64,000 bases of DNA from JADJXV01 sp046328995 (lineage in GTDB: Bacteria; Bacteroidota; Ignavibacteria; Kapaibacteriales; UBA961), in assembly GCA_046328995.1 (NCBI GenBank), contig JAXLVN010000004.1, positions 1-64,000 on the forward strand, in the 5' to 3' direction. A model generated the notes under the pieces. The model was given only the letters and a program-made list of their open reading frames with translations, was not told the DNA's origin and did not search any database. Position numbers and translations under genes: made by a program. The first letter of the stretch is position 1; each line of letters begins with the position of its first letter. This document shows, piece by piece, positions 16,776 through 25,494 of the stretch.

Positions 16776-18887
16776 TTATGATGGTATTGCAGTACGTTCG
16801 AGAAAATAGGTTTTCATCATGCCTTTGCCTTTGATGTCGATCTCGCCGCGTTCGATGAATTGTAGAGACGTTGCATGCAACGTCTCTACGGAATGCATAA
16901 ATTCCTCCGTACAATGAATCTTTCCCGCCTCGCCGTGGCTTTCCATTCGTGCTGCGGTGTTTACTGCATCGCCCCATAAATCAAACGTGAATTTCTTATC
17001 GCCTATCACGCCGCCGATTGCTTCACCGCAGTGCAGGCCAATACGCACTTGTATTTCACCAACCTGCTCTGTCCAACTTGTCTCGCCAAGCTCTTGGGGG
17101 ATAGTGATTTGTAGATTATTCATTGCTTCCATTACCTCTATGGCGGCAAGGGCTGCGCGCTGTGCATGGTCATCTTGGTGAACAGGTGCGCCGGCAACTG
17201 CCATATAGGCATCACCAATCGTCTTGATTTTCTCTAAGCCGTGTTTTTCCATCACTGCATCGGCATTGCTGAAAATAGTGTTGAGTAAGTAGATAAGATG
17301 GCGCGGTGGAATGATAGCGGCAATGCGTGTGAAGTTCACCAAGTCCATAAAGAGGACTGAGACATTTGGGTAGCTGTCGGCAATAAAGGTTTCGTTGTTA
17401 ATGAGGCGGTCAGCGATGATAGGCGGAAGGGTATTATGTAAGATGCGTTTTACCGTTGCAGCTTCAGCCCGCTCTACTGCAAGTTGTTTTTCTCGCTCGG
17501 CTTTCTTACGTTCGTAGTCCATCTGCTCGGCTTTCTTCTTGGCTGCTTCACTTTGGACTTCGTCTTTTAGTTCGTGGTACTTCTTTATATGGTCAAATGC
17601 TTCTGATTTTCGTCCTTGTTTTTCGTAAATCTCAGTAAGTGATTCGTGAAGGAGATATAGTCCCTTTTTGTTGCCTGATTCCTCGAAAATCGCTCCTCCT
17701 TGTAGTGTAAATTCTTCTGCTTTCTTTAAATCATAACCCTCAAATTTTTTTTCTGCATATACTTGTCCAATACTGCAAATCCAATTAGCCATTCCAAGTG
17801 TATCGTTTAATTCTTCACAAATAGACAGTGCTTTTTGGTAGCATTCGAGCGCATTGCTAAAGTCATAGAGCCCTTTGTACGCATTCCCAATATGTCCAGT
17901 ATGCCTTGCTACTCCGCTCTTATTATCAAGTGCTTCATCAAGTGTACGTGCTTGATGCAAATATTCCAACGCTTGCGAGTAGTCAGAACGTTCGTTATAC
18001 ACAAGCCCTACATTGCCTGTGCATAGTGCCACACCTTGCTTGTTACCAAGTTCTTCATAGAGCGCGAGAGCTTTCTCGTTGTATTCAAGCGAGCGGGAAT
18101 AGTCGGAGAGATTACTAAATACATTTGCGATAGTAGAGGTAATAAAAGCTACGCCGAGTTTGTTACCGACTTCTTCATAGAGAAATAGTGCTTTCTGATT
18201 GTATTCCAATGCACGGGAATAATCATAGAGATTCATATAAACGTTACCGGTACAGTAGAGGTTATGCCCAGCCCAATCCTTATTACCAATCTCTGTATTA
18301 ATGCTTAGCGCTTGGCTGTAATGCTCAAGAGCGAGTGCATAATCTCTGAGGTCGGCATATACGCCTCCGATGTTATGAATAGCGCCTGCCATAGCTTTTT
18401 TGTTGTTGAATTCTTCATGAATTGCAAGCGCTTTCCGATGGTATTCCAACGCGCGTGAATAGTCCTGAAGTTTATTATAGATGAGCCCGATGTTGCCGGT
18501 AATCAATCCAATGTTTTGATTTTCTCCTAATTCCTCATAGAGTGCAAGTGCTTGAAAATCGTATTCTAATGCCCGATGGAATTCTGATAGCCCCTTGTAC
18601 ACGTTTCCAATGTTAAAGAGCGTACGAGCAGTTAATTTTTTATTGTCAGAATTCACGGCTAAGCCAAGTGCCTTCTCTGCAAAAGGCAATGCATCTTGTG
18701 CATACCCGCGACTCCATAGTGATGCACTCAAAGCAAGCAGTACTTTGCAGTGGAGATCGGGTACATTTTCTATACCTTCTTCTGCAAGGAGTAGCCGTGC
18801 TTGTGTTTCGGCGAGGGCATAATCTTTGCCGGATTGGGTAAGTGCCTCTATTTCTTCAAGTTTTGTTTGTAATTGTTCGAGTGTCAT
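16776..18887 (-). CDS. TPR-class III adenylate cyclase
   Basis: 703 residues from the ATG at 18,887. The frame stays open to 19,076, but that extension only reads the 3' end of the upstream cyclase gene out of frame, and every sibling starts with M-T/S-x-E-x-L, here MTLEQLQTKLEE. The start overlaps the upstream stop as TAATG. About nine TPRs occupy 40-400. The cyclase at about 509-703 is of the HLLNTIF type with a ten-residue insertion (ELGETSWTEQ) before the RIG strand. Catalytic set: D515, K555, D559, D636 (TFDLWG), N643, R647. The loop carries the family A palindrome (ETLHATSLQ). The closest domain matches by eye are the cyclases at 27,729 and 36,988. Confidence 0.92.
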   Translation of the reverse strand: MTLEQLQTKLEEIEALTQSGKDYALAETQARLLLAEEGIENVPDLHCKVLLALSASLWSRGYAQDALPFAEKALGLAVNSDNKKLTARTLFNIGNVYKGLSEFHRALEYDFQALALYEELGENQNIGLITGNIGLIYNKLQDYSRALEYHRKALAIHEEFNNKKAMAGAIHNIGGVYADLRDYALALEHYSQALSINTEIGNKDWAGHNLYCTGNVYMNLYDYSRALEYNQKALFLYEEVGNKLGVAFITSTIANVFSNLSDYSRSLEYNEKALALYEELGNKQGVALCTGNVGLVYNERSDYSQALEYLHQARTLDEALDNKSGVARHTGHIGNAYKGLYDFSNALECYQKALSICEELNDTLGMANWICSIGQVYAEKKFEGYDLKKAEEFTLQGGAIFEESGNKKGLYLLHESLTEIYEKQGRKSEAFDHIKKYHELKDEVQSEAAKKKAEQMDYERKKAEREKQLAVERAEAATVKRILHNTLPPIIADRLINNETFIADSYPNVSVLFMDLVNFTRIAAIIPPRHLIYLLNTIFSNADAVMEKHGLEKIKTIGDAYMAVAGAPVHQDDHAQRAALAAIEVMEAMNNLQITIPQELGETSWTEQVGEIQVRIGLHCGEAIGGVIGDKKFTFDLWGDAVNTAARMESHGEAGKIHCTEEFMHSVETLHATSLQFIERGEIDIKGKGMMKTYFLERTAIPS
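16862..16889. repeat. 28-bp palindrome, family A, in frame in a cyclase gene
   Basis: Identical to the intergenic copy at 2679-2706. It encodes ETLHATS at the standard loop position. Confidence 0.92.
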
Positions 18888-20950
18888 TATGCTCTCTCCA
18901 AGAAATACGTCCGCATTAGTCCTTTGCCTTTTATTTCCATTTCGCCGCGTTCGATGAATTGTAGAGACGCAATATTTTGCGTCTCTACGGCATGTTTGAA
19001 TTCCTCGGATACATGAATTTTTCCGGCTTCGCCGTGGGATTCCATCCTGCTTGCGGTGTTGACCGTGTCGCCCCACAGATCATAACTAAACTTTGTTTCT
19101 CCTACTACTGCACCAACTGCTTCACCGGAATTAATACCTATTCGCATTCGAATATCTTCTCCCACTTCGTTTGCGAATGATTGAGTTTCTTTAAGCATGA
19201 CAAGTGCAAAGCGTGCCATGCGTTCAGCGTGGTCTTCGCATCGTTCGGGTGCGCCGGCTACCACCATGTATGCATCGCCGATTGTTTTGATGCGCTCAAC
19301 ATTGTATTCTACTGTGAGTTTATCAAAACGGGTGAAAAGGTTATTCAATAATTCCACCATTTTTTTGGGTTCTGTGCGGGCTGAAAGCGGTGTAAAGCCA
19401 ACGATGTCTGCGAAGAGAATAGATACATGTTCAAATTTATCGGCGATGTATTTTTCGCCATCCATAAGGCGTTCTGCAATTGAGGGTGGTAATGTTTTAT
19501 GCAGTAAATTTACCGTTACTTCATGGCGTGCAATCTTGAGTTGGCGGTCGCGTTCAGATTCTTCAATCTTGCGGCGGTGCTCCATCAGTTGCGCGTGCTT
19601 GGTGGCTTCTTCGCTTTGGACTGCTACATAAAGCTCATGAAATTTTACATATTGGTCTAATGATTCAGCCCAACGATTCTCATTCTCATAAAGGTTGGCT
19701 AATTCTTTATATGCTTCATATTGTTCTTGTTTCATTCCTAGTTCTACAAACATCCCAAGCGCTTTCCGTAAGTACTCCTCTGCCATAGTTGGGTCGTAGC
19801 CGTCATAATCTTTATTTGCATGAATAGTTCCAATGTCACCAATATTTTTTGCGACGCCACTTTTATTACCCAGACTTTCTTCCAAAGCAAGAGCAGCATG
19901 CAAATGCTCAAGAGCATCGGCGTAATGAGATAACTCCTTGTACACAAGCCCGATATTGCCTGTGTTCAATGCTACACCCCGTTTGTTGCCGAGTTCTTCG
20001 TCATACTCAAGTGCTTTCCGAAAATACTCAAGTGCCAGCACATACTCTTTGAGTCCCAAATACGCATTTCCGATGTTGCTGCTGTGCCGTGATACTCCAC
20101 TTTTGTTGCCGAACTCTTCATCAAGTGCAAGTGCTTTGCCATAATACTCAAGAGCATGAGCGTAGTCGGAGAAATCAGAATACACATTTCCGATATTACC
20201 GGTAGTAACAGCCACACCTTTTTTATTTCCAAGTTCTTCCTCAAGTGCACGTGCTTTACTGTAATACTCAAGTGCACGTTGATAGTCGGAGAGGTACCAA
20301 TACACCACGCCGATGTTGCTCAGGTTCCAAGCCACGCCGCGTTTATTTCCCATTTCCGTATCTAATGCCAACGATCTGCTGTAATACTCAAGTGCATTTG
20401 AAAAGTCGGAAAGACTCTCATAAATTATACCGATGTTACCAATGTTATTCGACATTCCCTGGTTGTTTCCGAGCTCTTGATTAATGGTAAGTGCTTTATT
20501 GTACTGCTCGAGAGCGAGTGTGTAATCGGAGCGTTTGCGGTACACTAACCCAATATTATCATGTATCTGTGCTACGCCTCTTTTGTTTCCTACTTCGCTA
20601 TACAATAGAAGAGCTGTCGTAAAATGCTCAAGCGCCGCTGCGTAATCATCGAGCTCTGCATAGACAGTCCCGACCGTATGATTCGTCCTTGCCTGTAATT
20701 CTTTATTGGGCAATTGCATAGCTACCGATAGTGCATCCTCGGCATAGCTCAATGCTTCCTGCGCCATTCCACGTATCCAAAGAGATTGTGAAAGAGCAAG
20801 ATGTATTCGGCTGCTGAGTTCAGGGTAGAGCTCTACTCCCGAAGCCGCACGCAACTCTCGTGCATCGTTTTCAACCTGCACGTAGTCGTTACCTGTTTTT
20901 ATCAATGCTTCAAGAGCTTCTACGTTGGTTGTAAGTGCTTCTATCGTCAT
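18887..20950 (-). CDS. TPR-class III adenylate cyclase
   Basis: 687 residues beginning MTIEALTTNVEALE. The start overlaps the upstream stop by ATGA (20,947-20,950). Nine TPRs lie at about 45-400, most of the strongly repeated form DYxxALEYYxKALxLxEELGNKxGV. The transducer LLHKTLPPSIAERLM precedes the cyclase at about 509-687. This is the ELLNNLF sub-type shared with the gene at 29,746: both have VERIKTIGD and a shorter segment before the RIGIN strand. Catalytic set: D515, K555, D559, D624, N631, R635. The family B palindrome encodes ETQNIASLQ in the loop. Second-last cistron of the 14,555-24,917 run. Confidence 0.93.
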   Translation of the reverse strand: MTIEALTTNVEALEALIKTGNDYVQVENDARELRAASGVELYPELSSRIHLALSQSLWIRGMAQEALSYAEDALSVAMQLPNKELQARTNHTVGTVYAELDDYAAALEHFTTALLLYSEVGNKRGVAQIHDNIGLVYRKRSDYTLALEQYNKALTINQELGNNQGMSNNIGNIGIIYESLSDFSNALEYYSRSLALDTEMGNKRGVAWNLSNIGVVYWYLSDYQRALEYYSKARALEEELGNKKGVAVTTGNIGNVYSDFSDYAHALEYYGKALALDEEFGNKSGVSRHSSNIGNAYLGLKEYVLALEYFRKALEYDEELGNKRGVALNTGNIGLVYKELSHYADALEHLHAALALEESLGNKSGVAKNIGDIGTIHANKDYDGYDPTMAEEYLRKALGMFVELGMKQEQYEAYKELANLYENENRWAESLDQYVKFHELYVAVQSEEATKHAQLMEHRRKIEESERDRQLKIARHEVTVNLLHKTLPPSIAERLMDGEKYIADKFEHVSILFADIVGFTPLSARTEPKKMVELLNNLFTRFDKLTVEYNVERIKTIGDAYMVVAGAPERCEDHAERMARFALVMLKETQSFANEVGEDIRMRIGINSGEAVGAVVGETKFSYDLWGDTVNTASRMESHGEAGKIHVSEEFKHAVETQNIASLQFIERGEMEIKGKGLMRTYFLERA
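18961..18988. repeat. 28-bp palindrome, family B, in frame
   Basis: GTAGAGACGCAA arms and TATT centre, the same 28-mer as at 14,638 and 48,506. It encodes ETQNIAS. Confidence 0.9.
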
Positions 20951-23061
20951 ACGTTCTCCATAAAATAGGTTTTCATCAATCCCTTGCCTTTAATCTCCAT
21001 CGCGCCGCGGGGTATAAATCGTAGAGACGTTGCACGCAACGTCTCTGCATGCAAAGACGTTGCATGCAACGTCTCTACGGCATGTTTGAATTCCTCCGAT
21101 ACATGAATTTTTCCGGCTTCGCCGTGGGATTCCATCCTGCTTGCCGTATTCACCGCATCACCCCATAAGTCATAGGCGAATTTATTCTCACCGATGACGC
21201 CTGCCACTACTTCTCCGCAGTGCAAGCCGATACGAATCGAAATGTGGTGTCCTGCTATGGTAACGCCATCTTGGAATAATTGCTGAATTGACAATGCAAA
21301 CGTTGACATCTGCATTGCATGGTCAACCTGTGTGACAGGTACGCCACAGACTGCCATGTAGGCATCACCTATAGTTTTGATTTTTTCTACGTTGTGCTTC
21401 TTTGCCAATGCATCAAACTCCGTGAATATGTCATTTAATCCGGTGACTAATTCTTTTGCGGATATTTTTTGCGAAAGCGAGGTAAAGCCCACAATATCCG
21501 AGAAAAACACCGATACATTTTCTGCTTTATCTGCAATTGGTTTTTCCTTGCCAAGGAGACGTTTGGTAATGCTTTGGGGCAATACATTATGCAAAAGCTC
21601 TTCTGTTGCTTCGTGCTTGGCTCGCTCAACTGCTATTTGTTTTTCTCGCTCGGCGGTTTTACGCTCATAGTCCAAGCGCTCGACCTGCTGCTTTGCCTCC
21701 TGACTTTGGACGTGTTCTTTGAGGTCGTGGTACTGCTCGAAATGATTGAATGCATCTGCCATGCGTCCGTGCGTTTTGTAGAGGTCGGCGAGGTGTTTGT
21801 GAAATTCATACTGCTCTTTTTTAACACCGAGTTTCGTAAATTCAGCTACTGCCTGCAGCAACAATTTCTCTGCCTTTTCCGGATTATAGTCTTCAAATTC
21901 CGGTAAAGAATAGAGCATCCCGATATTACCGGTCACGATTGCCGTATTTTCGATGTCGCCGAGTTCGTTATGCACAGCAAGAGCTCTCCCGAAGTATTCC
22001 AGCGCGCGCGGGAAATCGGAAAGCTGCCTATACACATTCCCGATATTGCCGATAGTACGTGCTGATTCTGCCTTCATGCCGAGTTCTTCCTGGAGCGCAA
22101 GCGCTTTACCGTAGAATTCCAACGCACGCGGGTAATCATCAAGCTCTCTGTGCACATTCCCTATATTACCGATCACTATTGCGGCAGATGCTTTATCACC
22201 AAGCTCTTCTATGAGTGCAAGCGATTTGTTGAAATACTCCAGGGCATGCGGATAGTCCGAAAGATGTTGATACATAATCCCGATGTTGCCCGTGTTGATT
22301 GCCACACCTCGTTTGTCGCCGAGCTCTTCATCGAATGCAAGAGATTTGCTGTAATACTCCAATGCACGGGAGTAGTCGGAGAGCTTGTCATAGATAACGC
22401 CGATGTTGCTGCTGTGTATTGCCACGGCGTTTTTGTTGCCGAGTTCTTCAAACAGTGCAAGCGCTTTGCTGTAATGTTCCAGGGCGCGTGGATAGTCAGA
22501 GGTATTGGTATATACTAGCCCGATATTGCCGGTCCAGGTTGCCACGCCGTTTTTGTTGCCGAGTGTTTCATTGAGCGCAAGTGCTTTAGTGTAATACTCT
22601 AGTGCACGCGGGTAGTCGGAGAGCTTCACATACACAAGCCCGATATTGCCGGTCCACGCTGCTACACCGGCTATATCTCCACGTTCTTCACTGAGCGCAA
22701 GCGCTTTGTCGTAATACTGTAATGCACGCGGGTAGTCGGAGAGTTTCATAGACACAAGCCCGATGTTGTTGTGCGCCTTGGCCTGCAGTTCTTTGTTCGC
22801 TGTCCGCTCCGCCACTACAAGAGCTTCTTCGGCAATCGGCAACGCCTCTATTGCCATGCCGCGTTGCCAAAGGGATTCACTTAAGACGAGTAAAATCCGG
22901 CTGTGTAATTCTCCGTAAAGTTCGTCCGCTCTAGTATTCTCATCATAGGAAAAGAGGCTAAGTAATTCCCTTGCATTGAGTTCTGCTTGCGCGTCATCAC
23001 TTCCTGTGTTGATGAGTACTTCGAGTTCTTCTACGTTGCTTGTGAGCTCTTCGTGTTTCAT
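20947..23061 (-). CDS. TPR-class III adenylate cyclase with expanded palindrome loop
   Basis: 704 residues from the ATG at 23,061, which overlaps the upstream stop by ATGA. The frame is open to 23,250, but there it only runs through the upstream gene's cyclase end. About nine TPRs occupy 50-400. The cyclase at about 516-704 begins VSVFFSDIVGFT, with Ser in place of the usual Ala. The middle (VTGLNDIFTEFDALAKK) does not fit the other sub-types well. Catalytic set: D522, K562, D566, D631, N638, R642. The loop holds a family A palindrome enlarged by 30 bp, giving ETLHATSLHAETLRATSLRF. The C-terminal YFMENV also departs from the usual YFLE. Confidence 0.92.
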   Translation of the reverse strand: MKHEELTSNVEELEVLINTGSDDAQAELNARELLSLFSYDENTRADELYGELHSRILLVLSESLWQRGMAIEALPIAEEALVVAERTANKELQAKAHNNIGLVSMKLSDYPRALQYYDKALALSEERGDIAGVAAWTGNIGLVYVKLSDYPRALEYYTKALALNETLGNKNGVATWTGNIGLVYTNTSDYPRALEHYSKALALFEELGNKNAVAIHSSNIGVIYDKLSDYSRALEYYSKSLAFDEELGDKRGVAINTGNIGIMYQHLSDYPHALEYFNKSLALIEELGDKASAAIVIGNIGNVHRELDDYPRALEFYGKALALQEELGMKAESARTIGNIGNVYRQLSDFPRALEYFGRALAVHNELGDIENTAIVTGNIGMLYSLPEFEDYNPEKAEKLLLQAVAEFTKLGVKKEQYEFHKHLADLYKTHGRMADAFNHFEQYHDLKEHVQSQEAKQQVERLDYERKTAEREKQIAVERAKHEATEELLHNVLPQSITKRLLGKEKPIADKAENVSVFFSDIVGFTSLSQKISAKELVTGLNDIFTEFDALAKKHNVEKIKTIGDAYMAVCGVPVTQVDHAMQMSTFALSIQQLFQDGVTIAGHHISIRIGLHCGEVVAGVIGENKFAYDLWGDAVNTASRMESHGEAGKIHVSEEFKHAVETLHATSLHAETLRATSLRFIPRGAMEIKGKGLMKTYFMENV
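21021..21078. repeat. Palindrome family A, enlarged by 30 bp, in frame
   Basis: 58 bp: two overlapping family A palindromes, the first with CAC in place of CAT in the centre, joined by GCATGCAAA. The extra 30 bp are ten codons and keep the frame. Confidence 0.88.
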
Positions 23062-24917
23062 AGCACTCTTTCCAAAAAATAGGTTCTCATTGTGCCCTTG
23101 CCTTTGATGTCTATCTCGCCGCGGGGGATAAATTGTAGAGACGCAAAATTTTGCGTCTCTACGGCATGTTTGAATTCCTCCGATACATGTATTTTTCCGG
23201 CTTTGCCGTGGCTTTCCATCCTGCTCGCAGTATTTACTGCGTCGCCCCATAAGTCGTACGAATATTTATTCTCACCGATAATTCCTGCCACGACACTGCC
23301 CGTGTGCAGTCCGATTCGGAATTCAAGATGAATTGATGTGGAGAATTGCTGTTCAATTCCCGTATTCTCAAGCATTTCTATCGCTGCGTGTGCCGCACGC
23401 TCGGCATGATTATCATAGCTGACCGGCGCGCCGCAGACGGCCATATATGCGTCACCGATGGTCTTGATTTTCTCGAGTCCGTGTTTTTTGCAAATGGTAT
23501 CGAATCGCGAAAAAACGTGGTCGAGGAGGTCGATTAATTCATGAGCCGACAGTTGGGTTGATAATTCTGTAAAACCCACAATATCAACGAATAGCACGCT
23601 CACATGTTCATGCGTGTCGGCAATTTTTTTCTCTCCTTGCACGAGACGCTCGGTAATTATCGGCGGAAGGATATTGGCAAGAATGGCGCTTGTCGCCTGC
23701 GAGAGCGCGCGCTCAACGGCGAGAGCTTTATCCCGCTCGGCGTCCTGCCGTTCACGGATGTAGCGTTCGGCTGTTCTCCGGCTTTCATCGCTCATCACTT
23801 CTTTTTCGAGCGTATGATATTGTTTGAAATGCACGGCGAAATCTTCCCACCGTTTTTCGTGTTCGTAGAGTGTAGCGAGGGCATGATGGAGTCTGAATAT
23901 CTGCTGTTTCTCACCCGTATGCTCAAAGAGTGCAAGTGATTGAAGCAGATACTCTTCGGCTTTTTCGGGATGGTATTCGTCGATGTCTTTTTGGGCAAAG
24001 ATTTCGCCCAGCGAACCGAGTGCGGCTGCTTTGCCGGACAGAATGCCGAATTCTTCATACATGGCGAGGGCTTTATGGATATACTCGAGGGCGGTAGACG
24101 TTTGTCCTAGCTCGAAGTAGGCACTGCCGCAATTGTTAAAAATTTCTGCGGTACTTTTTCTTTGACCTGTTGACTCAAGAATAGAGAGTGCCTGGTGCAG
24201 GAGTTCGAGCGCATGGGGATAGTCTTTACGCCCCTGATACACCAGACTCATATTGACAAGCAGCGATACTTCTTCGCTTTGATTGCCAAGCTTTGCCTGC
24301 AGGGCTCGTGCCTGTTGATAATGCTCCAGCGCATGGTCATATTCCAAGAGTTGCGTATATACGAGGGCAATCCGCGCGAGATTGAGCGCTGCCCAGGATG
24401 TATTGCCAAGTTCTTCGTTGATTTTCAGCGCTTTTTGGAGGTAGTCGAGCGCACGTGCATATTCTGAAAAATGCAAATATAGGTCGCCGATATTATGGTA
24501 ATTGCCGGCCATCATGCTCCTGTTACCGAGAGCGGTATTGATGGTAAGGGCTTGTTCCAAATACCCAATAGCATCCCGGTGCTGCTCGCGGTGCAGATAC
24601 ACAATACCGATCATATTCAGCAAATCTGCCTCCTGCTGTTGCATGCCGGAGTGCTTTGCCTGTGCGAGTCCCGGTTCGGCAATGAACATGGCTGCATCTG
24701 TATTTCCGCGGGATAAGCTACTGCTTGTAAGACGTACGTAGGTAGTAGCGAGCATCGCAGCCGCATCGTGATTGTTGAAGGTCCCGCTGCCTGTCCGGCT
24801 GAACATGCTCATTGTCCTAACAGCTTGCTGCAGGTGCTCTTCTGCGGAATGTATATCATCCCGGCTGCATGCTGCTTCGGCATTGTTCAGCAGGAGTTGG
24901 AATTCTTCTCGGGTCAT
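23058..24917 (-). CDS. TPR-class III adenylate cyclase
   Basis: 619 residues from the ATG at 24,917 (MTREEFQLLLNNAEAA). A GTG at 24,974 would add 19 residues without family support. About eight TPRs lie at 15-350, less regular than in the neighbours. Transducer ILANILPPIITERL. The cyclase at about 439-619 is of the IDLLD sub-type (HELIDLLDHVFSRFDTICKKHG), shared with 35,153, 39,030, 44,113 and 50,427. Catalytic set: D445, K485, D489, D555, N562, R566. The loop carries a fully symmetrical family B palindrome (ETQNFAS). It is the first cistron of a five-gene run; the 60 bp upstream separate it from a cyclase fragment. Confidence 0.92.
   Translation of the reverse strand: MTREEFQLLLNNAEAACSRDDIHSAEEHLQQAVRTMSMFSRTGSGTFNNHDAAAMLATTYVRLTSSSLSRGNTDAAMFIAEPGLAQAKHSGMQQQEADLLNMIGIVYLHREQHRDAIGYLEQALTINTALGNRSMMAGNYHNIGDLYLHFSEYARALDYLQKALKINEELGNTSWAALNLARIALVYTQLLEYDHALEHYQQARALQAKLGNQSEEVSLLVNMSLVYQGRKDYPHALELLHQALSILESTGQRKSTAEIFNNCGSAYFELGQTSTALEYIHKALAMYEEFGILSGKAAALGSLGEIFAQKDIDEYHPEKAEEYLLQSLALFEHTGEKQQIFRLHHALATLYEHEKRWEDFAVHFKQYHTLEKEVMSDESRRTAERYIRERQDAERDKALAVERALSQATSAILANILPPIITERLVQGEKKIADTHEHVSVLFVDIVGFTELSTQLSAHELIDLLDHVFSRFDTICKKHGLEKIKTIGDAYMAVCGAPVSYDNHAERAAHAAIEMLENTGIEQQFSTSIHLEFRIGLHTGSVVAGIIGENKYSYDLWGDAVNTASRMESHGKAGKIHVSEEFKHAVETQNFASLQFIPRGEIDIKGKGTMRTYFLERVL
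23135..23162. repeat. 28-bp palindrome, family B (fully symmetrical), in frame
   Basis: Half-site GTAGAGACGCAAAA gives a perfect 28-bp palindrome, encoding ETQNFAS on the minus strand. Confidence 0.9.
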
Positions 24918-24977
24918 AGTATGTAAATTAATTTCTGAAGTCGTATCTGCCGAGAGGAGTTGTCGTAAATACACGTG

Positions 24978-25304
24978 TTACGAATGAATATCAGTTCTGA
25001 TGTCAGCACGCTCAAGGAAATACGTCGTCATCATCCCTTTGCCCTTGATTGCCATCTCCCCGCGCCGGATAAATTGTAGAGACGTTGCCTGCGCAGACGT
25101 TGCATGCACAGACGTTGCCTGCGCAGACGTTGCCTGCGCAGACGTTGCATGCAACGTCTCTACGGCATGTTTGAATTCCTCGGATACATGGATTTTCCCG
25201 GCTTCGCCGTGGCTTTCCATTCTGCTTGCGGTATTGACCGCATCGCCCCAGAGGTCGTAGGAGTATGTATTTTCACCGATGATTCCCGCGACAATGCTGC
25301 CGGT
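24978..25304 (-). pseudogene. 5'-truncated cyclase fragment with a five-residue repeat expansion
   Basis: Only the last third of a cyclase domain remains. Homology begins at TGSIVAGIIGEN (25,304) and runs through SYDLWGDAVNTASR to the IKGKG tail. The first metal Asp, IKTIGD and all TPRs are missing. Ten unrelated codons open the frame to 25,334. It cannot be catalytic alone, though it keeps the Asp, Asn and Arg of one half-site. The loop is the most expanded in the window: ETLHATS followed by four five-residue units (AQATS, AQATS, VHATS, AQATS). The tail RADIRTDIHS is foreign. The adjoining 25,305-25,494 spacer shows nothing recognisable. Confidence 0.85.
25076..25163. repeat. Palindrome family A enlarged by four 15-bp units
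   Basis: 88 bp: the 28-bp palindrome split by four copies of a 15-bp unit of the form GACGTTGCCTGCGCA, one of them GACGTTGCATGCACA. 60 added bases equal 20 codons, and the frame is kept even in this fragment. Confidence 0.9.
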
Positions 25305-25494
25305 GTAAATCCAACAAACACTCTCTCCCGACATGTCATCGGTACAAAACTACGAATACACCACCACCCGCTAAGGATTTGTATGTAGTAACTAATACGT
25401 ACGACGATTCCGGTATTCATTTCCAACTACTGGCTCTACGCGAATCAATATCAGACTAATTTGCCTACAAATAAAGCACTTACATGCTTAAGTA

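Noticed and set aside
18888..19076. In-frame extension of the 16,776 cyclase upstream of its ATG; similar extensions at 23,062-23,250 and 54,607-54,792
   Set aside because: They read the 3' end of the upstream cyclase gene out of frame. They look alike only because that DNA is conserved. Sibling starts and the ATGA/TAATG overlaps support the later ATGs.
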